Shown here one piece after another: positions 50,151 through 63,486 of a stretch of DNA of 64,000 nucleotides (positions are counted from its first letter, which is position 1; the number at the start of each line of letters is the position of its first letter). This stretch comes from Phoebastria nigripes (taxonomy: Eukaryota; Chordata; Aves; Procellariiformes; Diomedeidae): assembly GCA_035582835.1 (NCBI GenBank), contig JAYKAV010003431.1:186001-250000 (forward strand), written 5' to 3'. The translations under genes were made by a program, and so were the position numbers. The notes under the pieces are model-generated. The model worked only from the letters and a program-made list of their open reading frames with translations. It ran no database searches and was not told where the DNA came from.

Positions 50151-50780
50151 GGTTTTCCCTGTTGTGATCTGTCTCCAGCAACAAGGACTAGAGCTCTATC
50201 TGGCAAAGGATGGAAACTACAGTAGGGTTTCCACTAGACAACTGTCAACTTATTTAAAGGCTGTGTATTAGTTAATATAATTAAGGCATTGATGCTGTAA
50301 ATTAAATAGTATAGAAGACATTTTGCTGGCATAAGATCTGCACAGCATTTTCCATACGCTTGCTTATGAAGCATGAAAAATGAACAAAATGTACAAATTA
50401 GAAGTCAAGATGCTCAGAGCTGTTGAAGGGCTTTACCAGTAGTATATTATTTCTGTTCTGAGAACTTTCAGGACATTTCCATGGACAGTTATGAACTTTT
50501 CTTCCTTCCTTTCCTTCCCCTTTTTTTAAGTGATAGCTGCCAAATTTCATAAATCCTATAATGTTCTGTGCTGTAATTAGTTTGGAAGCCTGTAATTGTT
50601 TAAGTTTAAGCCAGCAGATAAAGGCTGCCAAACCACTTGAGCAGAAAAGTTGCATTAATGGCTTCATATTATCACTTGCTGATTTATTTAATCTCTTTCG
50701 ATCAAAGTGTGATTCTCAAACAAAACCAAGAAAAACTCGAGCAGTTGTTTTTCACTGTGAGGAGGAAATGGGCAGAATGG
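50151..50780. other. unannotated AT-rich DNA
   Basis: No gene is recognised. The frame at 50561-50998 (145 codons) runs through the CA repeat that follows and is not believed. Confidence 0.4.
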
Positions 50781-50810
50781 ACACACACACACACAAACAC
50801 AGAGAGAGAC
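50781..50810. repeat. (AC)n-(AG)n microsatellite
   Basis: Seven AC units, an interruption, then AGAGAGAGAC. Confidence 0.9.
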
Positions 50811-52280
50811 AAAAGGGCTTTTGTGGCAGAAAGGGTGCGTCGACAGTCTTGAAGGTCAGTCATGATTCAAAGGAAAATATGCTGTGGGAAGAGTTATATT
50901 CAGTAATGACAGCTAAAATTATACCACATTTGGCTACAACCAAAAGGCTTCCCCTTGTGTTCCTGCACTGTGGTATCCTGGGACACCTTTCTCACTAAGT
51001 GAAAAATAGTACACTAGTTTTAGCTATTATAAGTACACTAATCTGCACTGTTCACGGTTTTATACTGTTAACATGTCTCCCTTCATGTACAGCTTGTTCC
51101 TACACTTTGCTAGCTGGAGTAGCAGGAGTTTAGCACTGGATGTGAGAAAAGATGGGAAGTGTATTGAAAAAAGAATATGTGTCTGTTGGTATTATTTATA
51201 AGGGTTAGAGCAAAGGTCCTTTTAAAAAACAACATAGAGAAAATATTGGAGGGTTCATATGTTATTAATGGCCTATGTCTTGGTGTGCACCATTGCTATA
51301 ATACTGCCATTCAGATATTCTGTCACCCCCTCGTATAGGATACTTTTACAGTAAGCGTAAACAAAGGACAGCCCAAAACCGTGATATAGGAAGCAGTCTA
51401 TCTAGCTGCTATTACTTCATCTCCAAGGAGTCAATATTGCATGCCATACATAAACTCAGCTCAAATGCATCTATTAAGAAGTCATTTTACTAGTTTTAGA
51501 GTAAACGCACTCAATTTTTACAACCAGTATTACAGTTTGGTCTTATACCTTGTACCATAGCTCCCTGAATGAAGGTTTTTTGGTTCCAGTGCAACTTAAG
51601 TACATGTTTAAACTTAAAAAAATATGGCAGTAATCTCATTGATATTAGATTACTTTCTGTGCTTGAATTCAGCACATTCTGAAATTCCTTGATGCATCAA
51701 GGCCTCTGTGAGAAGAAAGTTATACTAAAGGTTTGACATCAATAACTCACAAGGAGATGGTGCTACCTCCATTGCAGACAGCAACAATTATACTCTCTTT
51801 GGATTCACTTTTTGGGTGTGGTTAATGACACTCACTGAAGGGAACAGGGTCCTTGATTTGCCACCAAAGCTAAAGGAACANTTCCTTTTTATGACAGCTC
51901 ATGAGTTTTTAACACGTTTTTATTCTGGGTCGGAGTGAAAGCAAAATCTTTCTAAAATTTTCACACGAAGACAATTGTGTTGAAGTTGACCTTTTCAACA
52001 GGAGTTTGGATATGGGAGACTGACTCTTAAAATTTTAGCCATTAAAATTCTGCAAAAAATTTTGGCCTTTACTGAAACAAAGATGTTCTGCTTAGCTCTT
52101 TTTCTTCCACAGCAAATTGGCTGTCTAAAATTTAGAAAAGCAGAGGCACCGCCTGCTACNTGCCATTTCTAGGATCTCCAACTTAACAACATACATAAGC
52201 ATATGCTTTTAAATGAGATTAATTTTAATGCTTAAATGGTTTATGGATATGGTTTTCTGATTTACAGCCAAAGTAGACAT
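50811..52280. other. unannotated AT-rich DNA
   Basis: Ns lie at 51881 and 52160. Nothing is recognised. Confidence 0.4.
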
Positions 52281-52360
52281 TAAATTTACCGTGATTTTTA
52301 GGGTTTGTGCTTCAAATTGGAAAATTTACTGTGATTTTGAGGGTTTGTGTTTTAATTTGA
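52281..52360 (+). repeat. 40-bp imperfect tandem duplication
   Basis: Two 40-base units (52281-52320 and 52321-52360) align without gaps with about 7 differences. The shared core is AAATTTAC followed by GTGATTTT and AGGGTTTGTG. Confidence 0.9.
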
Positions 52361-54410
52361 ACCATCACTCTGAACCTGGTGAGTAGGCAAACACTGGCAA
52401 ATCTGGAAAATAAACACATTCCATGAAACGATTCTTTTCTGATGTGTATTTGTTTCATAAAATAATATTCAGGTGTTGCNTAAAAATAGTAGTAATGTAT
52501 GTTAGTTACTAACCAGTAGTAACTGTTTATTATGACTATCATAGAGTCATAATAAGCCTTACTAGATAGATTCAATAGAAAAAAGGAGGAAAAAATCAAA
52601 GGCATTTGCATATGTAAATGAGTTATAAGTCCTGTTTGAAAATGAAATTTTTAGAAGCTGTTTCTTTATGTCAGGGAAATTGATTTTTTTATTAAAACTG
52701 AAGGACAAAAGAGGTATTATTTCAGATTTCTGATGTTTTAGACTTTCTTTCAGTCATTGATTTTCCATTGAAAAATGTTTTCACAAATGTGTTTTTCTCT
52801 CCTCTACCTGTCTGACATTTATAATTAGTACACCACTGTTTTGATAAAATGTGATTTCCTCTTCTAAATTCCTAAAATACATCTCTTCATCTATGGAAAA
52901 CACTTTGATATCAACATCTTTAGCACAATTCATTATTGTAGCTCTTGATAGGTGGAAGTATGAAAGTATCTTATTTTAGTGACTCAACTTAAGACTTTTT
53001 AATTGTTAAAGTCCTACCAAAGGGCTGTTTTGAAGACTTTGATACACAGACCTTGTACAAGGCCTTCCACCTCAGTAGAATCTTATCCTTTATAAAAATA
53101 GCTACTTAATGTTGGATTTGACACATACAATCAGATAGAGCTTGGCAAACTATACCATATTGCTGATAGGAAGCAAAGCATTAAGTACATATTACACAAC
53201 ATTTAATTTATTGCATGACAAAGATGCAGTAGAGAAGCAATTTCATTAGCTGGTATAAAAAGTGAAAAAGGACAGATGCAATACAACAGCACATCAGGAG
53301 ATTTCAATACACTCTGTAAATATTTTTTATAATGTCTAATCATAAAGAGTAATCCACTGAGGGATCCCCAAGGATTAGGTCTTTGCATCTTTCAGTGTAT
53401 GGGAGAGAGGGATGGGCTAGAAGTGGGAGCCACATTCCGAACAAAATCACAGGCACTGAGCTATGGGAGCCACANACTTCTTGGATAAGAGACTGGGAAG
53501 ATGGATGAGTCCAGCCAAGATACTTGCAAAGCATTAAAAGTAAGGAAAAGGTCTGTATATTGGACCAGGTCAGCAGCACCCAAGCACTACACATCTACAG
53601 AGGCACAGGAGCTTCTGCATGTACAGTGCACGGTGGAACTCAGGTCAGGGCTGCCATAAACACTCAGGCAAAAGAAAAGCTGCACAATTGATGAAGTCTT
53701 TCTTTTTGCCTTGCATTGCAAAATGACTTCTGCTTTGCTATAGCACCAGCAGGCAGAAGATACTCAATTGCTCAGCCTGGATTCCCTAATAAAGGAATAT
53801 CCTGTTAAAAATGGATACAAAGCCTAGACCATCTCCAAGCACCAGCTCTGATGTGAGAATGTCTGTTGATTTAATTATGATTTAACGACATGCACTGAGG
53901 TTTGTCTGATATTTTGAGGTTCTCCATTCAAGGAAAAATTTTTCATTAGAAAGACTAAATGAATTAGACAGCATGTGCAAACAAAACTGCTCCATTTGTG
54001 ATTATGTCTAGGTGAGACTTTGTTATTTTACTTGAACAATTAAAGCTTCTCCATATGATGCTCCTCTTAGCACTGACTTTTTTAGTACATTTTGTACTGA
54101 GCAATTTAAAGAAAACAAATTAAAGCAGAGGATTTATGAGAAAGCCTCACAAAATCCCAGAGATTATTTTTTCCTTACCAAACTCAGGTGGATCTGTGTA
54201 AGGTATTCAAAAAAGAGAGGTGGGGGAAGCAAAAAAGAGAGAGCATCATCTAAATTCTAGAAAAAAATTAATTACTAAAATCTTAAAAGCCACAGGGGAG
54301 ACATATGCCTGTAATCAAATTCTGGGAAACAAGCCCCTGCAAACTCTCGCATTTCAACTTCCAACTCACTATCTTTTCATGTTCATTTTGTGATGAAGTG
54401 TGAGTCTTAT
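52361..54410. other. unannotated AT-rich DNA
   Basis: Ns lie at 52480 and 53475. Nothing is recognised. Confidence 0.4.
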
Positions 54411-54440
54411 AAAACAAACAAACAAACAAACAAACAAAAA
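54411..54440. repeat. (AAAC)7 microsatellite
   Basis: About seven AAAC units preceded by TTAT and followed by A5. Confidence 0.95.
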
Positions 54441-57400
54441 TCAGTTACAAAATTTCCACTTTTCCATGCAGCTGAAAAATCCCCCCTGAGTTTGAAACCG
54501 CGAAGCGAGCTGCCTTCCAAACTATTCAGAAATGAGGTAACGGCTTTGCGATTTCATTCCTTTGGTTGGAGCAAAGAATAGAAGCTGGGAAAAGAGAGAC
54601 TCAAAAAGTGTGCTCTTTATCCCCTCCCCGTTGGCTGCCTTCTGCAGCTTTCAGGCCCAGGAATGCAAGGGATGATGTAGTGCAGCCGGTATGTATGGAA
54701 CCACTTGCAAACCCATTGTACTTAATGAGACTTGGAAACCAGTCAGGACCAGGGCACTTCTTCTTGTGATGCTTTTCATCAAGGCCACAAAGAGGGACAG
54801 CAGAGAGGCGTGAAATGTTACATAGTTTTCGTAAATATTTAGGGCACGATTTTTAAAAACTAGCCGGCTGATTTCCAAACATCCTCAGCTCCCGAGAAGC
54901 TCCTGCTGAAGATCCCGTTGCCTTCAAGGATCATCTGTGTCCTGTTTCAGATCTCAGCCTCAGGGACAGTGCTACTGCAACACCGGACCAGCAGACAAGC
55001 AGGCAAAAATGAGGAGATGCAGAGCAAAACTCCTTTCCGTACAGAAGGAGAGTTAGTGGGAGAGTGTGCTATTTTGAAGGGCTTGGATTTTATTTTCTGT
55101 TTTACACCCAGCTCTCTGTGCTTGTCAATTCTACAAACATTTTAATATTCCTGACTTCACAGTTCTTCACAGTGTAAACTCTAACACTACCAACAAAATA
55201 TTTAGCCTTAGGTTACACCAAAATCCTCGTATCTGGAGAGAAATGGGTTGGAGGTTTTGTATCCAGCCTTTGCAAAAGTGTGAAGTGGTCTGAGCTAAGC
55301 CCAAGGTGAAACAGGCTTAGCGCAGCAATATGAGGAGAAGTACATAAGCTGCCCGCATAGTGGTCAGTCAGCATTGTCCAAAAGCGTATCTCCAAGGTCC
55401 ACCAAAGAGATAATTCAGGCTTCAGGTGTGCTGTGTTTCATTTACTAAAGGACACGTTCATACCACTGTGTATGTGGATGTGTTTGTAAATATATGCATC
55501 TATAATTTATGAAGCCACCTATTTAAGATTCTTGTCGTTTATCAAGATGCTTTTGAGACTTGATTCCTTATTTTGCAGACCAAATGTTAACATCTGATTG
55601 AATTTATTAACTCAATTAAACGAGAAGTGTTCCACGTTAGAAAGCATAATGTCGGAATTAATCCCCCCAAAATGTGGTGATGCTTTAACTAATATCCTGT
55701 GACCTCTTGGTACCCTCCGACACTGTCCTGATGAGCTCAGTATAAATAATCAGATCAGAGGTTTCCCAGGGACCTCTCTCTAGAGGATATCAGATTCTTC
55801 TCAGAGTGGATGCACTCGCCCCTGTCCTGGCCAGGGGAACTGCAGAATGCACCCCCTGCCTTCTCCCAGCCCTCCCTCCCTCCCTCCCTCACAGTCATTC
55901 CTTAGCAGAAGGTGGCACCAAACCTAGCTGTGGTGACCTTCAGAAAAATACTCTTTGCTGACTTTGATCCCAGATAGAAGTGGGATGTGGACACTGAAAG
56001 ACTGTTTGAGCAGAATGGTAGATGGCCACAATAAGAACCAGTATCTGGGGACAGAAATCCATCCACACATCCACAATCTAAAAATACTTTTTGATGTTAG
56101 TGACCATGTTGGGGAAAAAAAAAGAATTTGATAACTCCTAGCAATCAAGACAAGTGGCTATTCTTTTGTCAAGGCTTACCAGATGCAGTCCAACTTTGCA
56201 CCAGCCAAAGCAACGGCACTGAGCCTAGCCCATACGTGGACAGACTGCCACAGAATCCAATCAAGGCAGTACAACCCATCACTGACATCTCACCACCATA
56301 CTGTCTGTTCTGCCCCTCACCTAGCAACTGGAAGTCAGTTAGAAGTGGGACCTTTGCCACCAAGCTGATCAAATCCTCTCCCAGCCCAAGCTTTCCTTGT
56401 AGGTAGGCTGTTCCAATTCCAAAATAACAGGAAACAAACTCATTAAAGGCAATGCATGCAACAGATTTTCTCATAACCAGTGCAATTTGCAATCTGGCAA
56501 GACACCGGAGACAGTTTTTGCTGTGCAAGAAGAAAGAAACATTAACCTATTCTCAGACTAGCACAAATTTCTTGAACACTCGCATTGGGCAGTACTAAAG
56601 GTCTGGACACTGTGCTGGTATAACAACAAACTGTTCCCCCCCATCAGTCTTTGAATGACATAAGAAAATGTTCATGGATTCTGCCAAAAATAGGAGAGCA
56701 GAGAATTTGAGGGATCTTTCCTCTGTGCCTAGAAAAGAAGATGGAACATGCAGACTCACCTTGACTTTAACTTTAACATAACCTTAACCGAGCTAAAGGC
56801 GGCAGTTATAAAGGCTACAGAGGACGGGGCACATCCATAACAGAGCTCCACAAGTGTCCAAGGTAATCTAATCTCAAACATCCTAATTCCCATTTTGCAT
56901 GATACATCCCAGGAATTCCTCTGGCCAGGAACTGAAAGACTCTTGGTGGAAAGAGGCATCCCCACTATCCTTAGGACAGATCATGTCTCAGTTTCCTGGC
57001 TATTCAGGCATCATGTTGGTTCCTTGATGACTGGACTGGCCACGGCTGTCAGGCACATGTAATTCTACAAGTACAACACACTCCTCAGCCCAAACATGTA
57101 AATTGCCCTGAAAAGAATGATAAAATAGAGACGTGCTGTAGGAAAGGTTTCTTTATATAATTTTAAGTACTCACGGAGGCCTGGCTGTATTCTCATTTCT
57201 TTCTCCATTCTTTTATTCCCTAGGCATCTGCTATTAGCTACTATTGGAGCCAAAATATTAAATTAAAATGATAGTTGTTTCATTCTTAAATTCTTATGGA
57301 ATATGTCACCCAAATCCAGTATTCTTTACCTCATAATTTGAGATTATTGTTAATACCAGCTTTGCGATTTCTCAAAGAAAGAACTTGCACACCTTGTTGA

Positions 57401-57476
57401 TGCCTCACTCCACTCAAGATGAAAGTAAAAATTTCATATTCCACTGCACATTGTAACAGTAATGATAATTAGAATG
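54441..57476. other. unannotated DNA with a (CCCT)5 run
   Basis: Five CCCT units lie at 55870-55889. Overlapping opposite frames at 56128-56528 have no recognised domain. No gene is called. Confidence 0.4.
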
Positions 57477-57538
57477 CTATATATATACTCTTATACATAT
57501 AGTGTCTATACATGTATGATATATATACCATATACATA
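57477..57538. repeat. TA-rich alternating tract
   Basis: CTATATATATACTC, then further ATACATATAG and GATATATATACC words. Confidence 0.8.
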
Positions 57539-59314
57539 AATCAGAATTCTTACAATAATTTCCATATTTTATCTCACATAATCCCCCTGCATGACAGAGC
57601 TTTTTATGAGTCCTGAAAGACTACTCTCTCCCCATGCACTGCTCCTACTCAGCCACAAGGAACCAAGTCTATGCACTATTGTCCTTTAATATAAAAAAAA
57701 AAAAAAAAAGAATTGATAACTAATTATTTCCCAAAGCCTTCTATGGGGTCTTCCCCACTGTCAATGTGGCTGACTCTGGGATGTTTAAGAGGGAGCCACT
57801 GTTCTGTGGCAGTACGAGTACCAAACACAGCTGATGTGTTAACTGACTTGGTCATAAGAAACACACAAGCAGCTCCCATCAGCTTTTTGGGTGTATGTCC
57901 CTGGGTAGTTTAGGCCTAGCACGCAGGATAGCACTTAACCCTATTAGACTATGTTTGCACGATAGATACTTATGATGCTTAAAGCATCTTTCCATTGTCA
58001 TGTCTATGTTCTGACTAGAGCCTTTACGGAATCATCTCTTTTGTTGAAGAATGCTCTCAAAACTGCAGAAATGAAATAAATCCTTCTGACACAATCCACT
58101 AAATCTCTCACTTTGCTTTCTTATTAAGCCTTCTTTTTTCTAGTCGCCAGCAGTGACTAAAAGTCTCATTGAGTTTTTCCCTTTCCCCTGTTTTCTTTGA
58201 GAACTATTTACTGGCTTTCAGCCCCAGTGAAAAGAAACTCCCATTTAACAAATGCACCATATTCTATAGTCCAATCAATACCAACCCTCTTTACTGATCA
58301 TTTGGCTTAATTCAGAAGAAAAGATGTCATGCTTCACGTAAATCACTTTTTTTACTCAAAAGAATCCCTTATTGAATAAACTGTAGTGTCATTTCAGTCA
58401 ACAAAAATAGAGCACAAAGATCCTAGGCACCCCTTGGTATTTTGCATTATTTATCCACCTGTAAAATGATGTGATTCTGATGCAAATGAAATACATTTTT
58501 AACTTACATTTTCTCTTCTAATAGAAAATTACTACAGAAGGCTAGAAACATCCCTATTTATGTAAGTGGACTTTCAATTACTGTAATCCCACAAGCACTG
58601 TACTTGTATATATATGCCCCTGTTCATTCACAGTTCTAGCAAAATTGAACCTAATAGGCGATGCTTCACTTTGTTCTTGTTGGCACTGCTGTTCAGGTGC
58701 TTTGATTAAACAAGGAGATCGAGTCCTTTTAGAATGACAATTCAAAACTCTTCACTCTCAGCTTTTAGCTTGGATCCAGGTTGGAAATATGACACGTTGC
58801 AAAATCACACTGAGCCAGATTTATGGCATAATCTAATAGATGATTCACCAATACTTTTGCTCATGCCAGACTGAGACAACAGACCTTAAATCAGCAATCA
58901 GTGTCAGGTTTGTAACTGTACGGTCTATCTTAAAAAAATAACAGAAACAAAACAAAAAGTATCTACAGGACATTTTTTTGAGTTGTGGCGATACAGAAGT
59001 ACCACGACACTGACACTAACGTGGAAATCTTCATTTCCATATTTATGTCAATTATCTACTGTAGCTTCAGGAGTGTAAACATATGAAGTTTCCATGCTCC
59101 CAAATGCAGTTTGAAATATGAACAAAAGGGATAAAATCCTACCATACTTCATTTTTAGGGATCGGAGAAAAAGGTGTGTTTCGCATGACGACTATAACTG
59201 CTAAGTTGTAAGCTGCATAAGCATTCAGGGCACTCAGTGCATCTCATTTTAAGCAANTGTGTGTTTGAGTTTGCCAATAATATGTTCTGAATTCTTCTAC
59301 AGATACTGGAAGCA
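57539..59314. other. unannotated AT-rich DNA with an A17 run
   Basis: A17 lies at 57693-57709 and an N at 59257. No retrogene precedes the poly(A) run. Confidence 0.4.
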
Positions 59315-59342
59315 TGTGTGTGTGTGTGTGCATGTGTGTGTG
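59315..59342. repeat. (TG)n microsatellite
   Basis: Eight TG units, one CA interruption, then five more TG units. Confidence 0.95.
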
Positions 59343-62300
59343 CTGTCATAACCCATCTGCCCAAGCATGGACTGTCTTGAAAGATTAAGTGCACCTATTT
59401 TGAACTGGAGGCTGCATGCCATAATTTTTAGCTAACCCGTTTCCTTCTTAGTGAACACAGAAATAAAAATATATTGTGCACACTTCATTGCTAGAACCTT
59501 TGACCTCAGCTGCCTGTCTAGCTGAGACTGTGATGAATGCTTTGTGTCTCTTCATTTTTAATTGCTCATAAATTGTTATCCCATGAAACACAAAACTAGC
59601 CTTGTCCTCATTTTAGTAGGGGTTGGAGGTCAGCCTAACAGTAATACAATTAAGGAGTGTCTTTGTGTGGGGGTGTGGGAGTGAGGAGGGCAGGAGGGTT
59701 ACAGAAGGTTGTGGTAGTGAAAGATGTATTCCTTTCCAAGGAAATACAAAGCAAATTCCACACTTTCAAACAACAGTCTTTAATGTTTGACAGTGTTGAG
59801 AAAAGCTCCTGGGAGGACATTTAGAAGGGCAATAAAGTAGACATGATTTTCCATATCTGTATAATCTTTCTTAAACATACATGTACACATGGTTGTATAT
59901 GATAGCACTGATCTTCTCTCTGCAATGGCAGACTTAATCCTATGGGTCAAATTTTCCCCAGGCATGCATGTTACGACTTGCTGATTTCAGAAGAAATGAT
60001 AGCCTACCTTTGACTCCTCTATAAAATAATCTAAACCAAATCTGTGAAGATAGCACTGCAGAGTTACTTTCCTCTGGTTAATCTTCGCTCAGTTGTCACA
60101 CATTTCCTTCCTGTTCCTGAAAAGCTGGACTGCTCTTAATTCAAATAATATACAGTATGCCAAGACACAACGATATCTTTCACCTTCAAAATGTCTGGTA
60201 ATAAATAACAATAAAATATTAGCTCAGTGACATCAGGGAGCTTAGCATGCCAGATATAAACCTCTTTTGATTTTGGTTGAATAAATATGCAAATAAAGCA
60301 AGCTTGCTGAATTTGCTTTTACCTCACACCATACATAATTCTGCTTAACAAAAACGTTATTGGGCTTTCAGTAATTGAGCATGTCTTCAGATTCCTACAG
60401 ACCAAACCATTCTGGTAATCGTGGGTTCTTGTTGGGGTTAATTTAGGCAATTTGTTCCAAAACCTGTAACGAACCTTGTTCTCTGCTTTAGCTCTAACAA
60501 GACGCGGTATCTGCAGCAAAGCCACCAAGTTCTCAGAAACCTGACTGTCATGGAGCTTGGAAACAGTCTTCTCCAGCCCATTGCATAAGCTAATTTTAAC
60601 AGCTGTTTAAAAAATACTGACAGGTATAAGGAAAAATAGCATTTAGCACCCACTGTTGAATTATTCCTGGAAGACAGACAATTCCACCACTTAGTCATAG
60701 TACAATGCATGCTATCAGCTCATGCAGATTCCAGCAGTCCAGATAGCAGAAAGGAAAGTTTTGGTTCCAGTACGTGACACGCTGCTGAATTCGGCAGCCC
60801 AAGAGTCTGTACCTTCTCACCAGCATGCTCATCAGTGACCTGTTACCACATTTTCACAAAAAGTCCTACAGTTTCATCAGATACTGCATAGAAAGAGATG
60901 CAACAAGTTACTAAGGGAGGCTACTAGGGTCCCAAGATACAAATTTGAACTGGATTTCCAGAGTACTCAGAAGCTTTCCTTCAGATCTATGTCTGGTTTA
61001 TTTTTTTCTAAACTGAAATGTATTATCTGTCAATTACTAACATTTTATCATTTTACTTCATAGAATATTAGTTACTTTCCCAAGAACACTAACGAAGTAC
61101 TACTAGGAAAGAGAACAGAAACTACTGCAGAATATTGTTCTTCCTCTAATGAAGGATTCCTGCTTGCTTTAGCTGTGCTAGTAGTTGAAATTGCATATGT
61201 TTGCTAATGGTCCCACTATGATTAAATTATATTTCAGGCCTTCTGTAAACTGAATTATTACCTTATCTTTATCAGATAAAAATCATATTAGCATTTGCAG
61301 GATTTGGGATGGAAAAAAATTTATTTCTCTGATATACAGCGCTTATCAAATTATACTGCAATGTTTATCATTACTTCTGCAAGATTTACTGTTTTATGTA
61401 AAAAATCCACTCCTTAAGACTGGTGATTCTATGGGATTTCTAGCTTCCTTGCTCAAAAAGTAAAGGCCTGATACCACCCCTCTGTACCCAATCTAAGTTG
61501 TGATTTAAGAACCAAAGTTCCACCTAAATCACAGATAACAATCTGGACTGCCTACACCCCAGCGTTACTCAAAGTCTTCAGCGCTAAAAGCCGGTGTGTT
61601 CTTCCACAGTCTGTGGAAAGCTCCTGAGCTGTCTATAGTTAGAGTCACATGTACTCAGAAACTTTCTCTTCTTGCAGGGTGGGAACCTACTTCTAAGAAG
61701 GAGGAAATTTAGATCTAGACATTGAGTCACCTACATTCTCGCTGCTGGAACTGGAAAGTTTAGTTGTGGTTTAACATACAAGCTGCTCTGGGTCTCTCTT
61801 CTGTTATGATCCAGTAGTTGAAGAAAAAACTGAGTGCTATATCCCCTCGCCTCAAGGGATATGAAGCCAAAGTCCATAAAAATGTCTCAAACATCGGGCC
61901 AGGGCTATGCTTGGTGTACACCTCTCTTTCTGCAAGCAAGACAAATACAAAGAAGCCTGAGAAGCCTCTAGGTTAGGACTTCTGCTGAGGAAAGGTAGTC
62001 CTGGCAGTGTCAGTGTTGACACGATGATGGTGTAATGTACTCATTTCAAGGGTCAAGGTCTGGAACTCTAGCTATGCACCATCCCAGGTAGAAGTCAGAA
62101 TCCTACTTTCCTTCTTTCTCTTCAACTCCATAAGGGCCTCACTTCACCTGTTGGTGTCTTTCCTGCCTCCTGCTTGAAATCCCCACATCTGGCACATGGA
62201 CATTTGGACCCTCTCACCTCCTGAGCAAGTCGCATCTGTGCATTGCTGCCAGTGCCTTCATTGCTCATAAGAGCACCTTGCTCCATGAGATACTACCTGC

Positions 62301-63082
62301 ATGAGAGGCTGGACAGCTTGCATCTCAAACTGAGGGAGGCACTGTGTTGGTTTCCTCCACATTCAGTGGAGTTGCCAAGACTGATCTCTCAGGATCTTCA
62401 GAAATGCCCACCCCTCCTCATTCTTTATGTGTGCAACATAGGTAATTTCAGAAGTTCGCTAAAGACTTCTTATTTAAAATTTAGGTGTACCTTTGTCCCA
62501 GATGTTTTGGTCAGACAAAAGCTGAAGCTCAACTTGCAAACTCTGGTATGCCTTAACATTTACACAACCCTTCTACAGACTTAATTGGAAAAAGGCTAGT
62601 ATTAGCCAGATAAAAAATTCAGGGTGTATGTTTCTGATATTTTCTCAGTTAAAATTTATCACAGCACAAACGACAAATCATAGTGTTCTTGTTGAATCAC
62701 AGCATTGCATCATAGCATTCTCATTGAAAATGGCAGACCAGTTACTTTTCTCCTAATAAAGTCTACTATTCCATTCTACTAATGGAGAAGTTTTCTTTCA
62801 ACATCATGTACAAAATCTCTCTTAAGACTCAGTAGGGTCAGACCAGGTGGGTGTTGCTGCCAACATCCAGCCAGCCGCTCAGCAGGAATTTCCAGCAATG
62901 GGCAATCTGAGTAATAAGAATTTGATGGGTTCTCCCTCCCAATTTTCTTAGAAAATGGTGATTTTGAATAAGTTTGGTAGTAAAGATACTGTTTCCATAA
63001 CTTGTCATGTGTTCAGTTCCATTAAAGTTCAGAAAGGAGTCTGAATCCTTGCTAAGTTTGATTGGATAACGAAAGGCTATCT
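59343..63082. other. unannotated DNA
   Basis: A minus-strand frame around 60321-60597 follows an acceptor-like site and is discussed as a finding. A 20-bp imperfect direct repeat lies at 62677-62696 and 62709-62728. Nothing else is recognised. Confidence 0.35.
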
Positions 63083-63486
63083 GGTGTTTTGAGGCAGACT
63101 GTGAGAAGTCACCTGGACTTAAAACCAGATTGAAAGATAGCTATCTCCTAAAGATTTGGTCTGTGGCTGGTTTTCCAGATGCTGCTGATAAAGAGACTGT
63201 CTCTTTTTCCCCCTATGAGTCCCTTAGCAGGGGATGGTATCAGGCCCAGTAGCAAAGGCCAGCATGATGGGATGACTGCTGATGGCAAACCTCCATCAAA
63301 TGTGTTAGAGAGAAGGAGGGTTAAAGTCTGGCTCTCTCTCAAGCAGAACAGATTGCAGATGAAAGAAGGCCAGTGCTGGATGAGTTGTTGAAAGATAGTT
63401 CCCAGATGTGTTACTTAATAAATCAGTGGCTTGTCCAAACTATATTCCTGATGTGTCTATTCCTTTGATGCTAGGGACATCCAACA
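63083..63486 (+). mobile_element. possible solo LTR remnant (low confidence)
   Basis: The segment begins near a TG (TGTTTTGAGGCAGAC). It carries AATAAA at 63417-63422 followed by a GT- and T-rich stretch (TCAGTGGCTTGTCC, then ATTCCTGATGTGTCTATTCC). It ends GGGACATCCAACA near 63486, an LTR-like end with CA. This layout (U3, poly(A) signal, short R/U5, CA) is what an ERVL-type solo LTR would show. No inverted TG..CA pairing beyond two bases, and no target-site duplication, could be confirmed, so the 5' boundary is a guess. Confidence 0.25.

Noticed and set aside
50561..50998. 145-codon open frame, + strand
   Set aside because: It reads through an AC/AG microsatellite and shows no protein family character.
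52540..52565. ATCATAGAGTCATAAT as a CR1 tail
   Set aside because: No CR1 3'-end sequence next to it; chance similarity.
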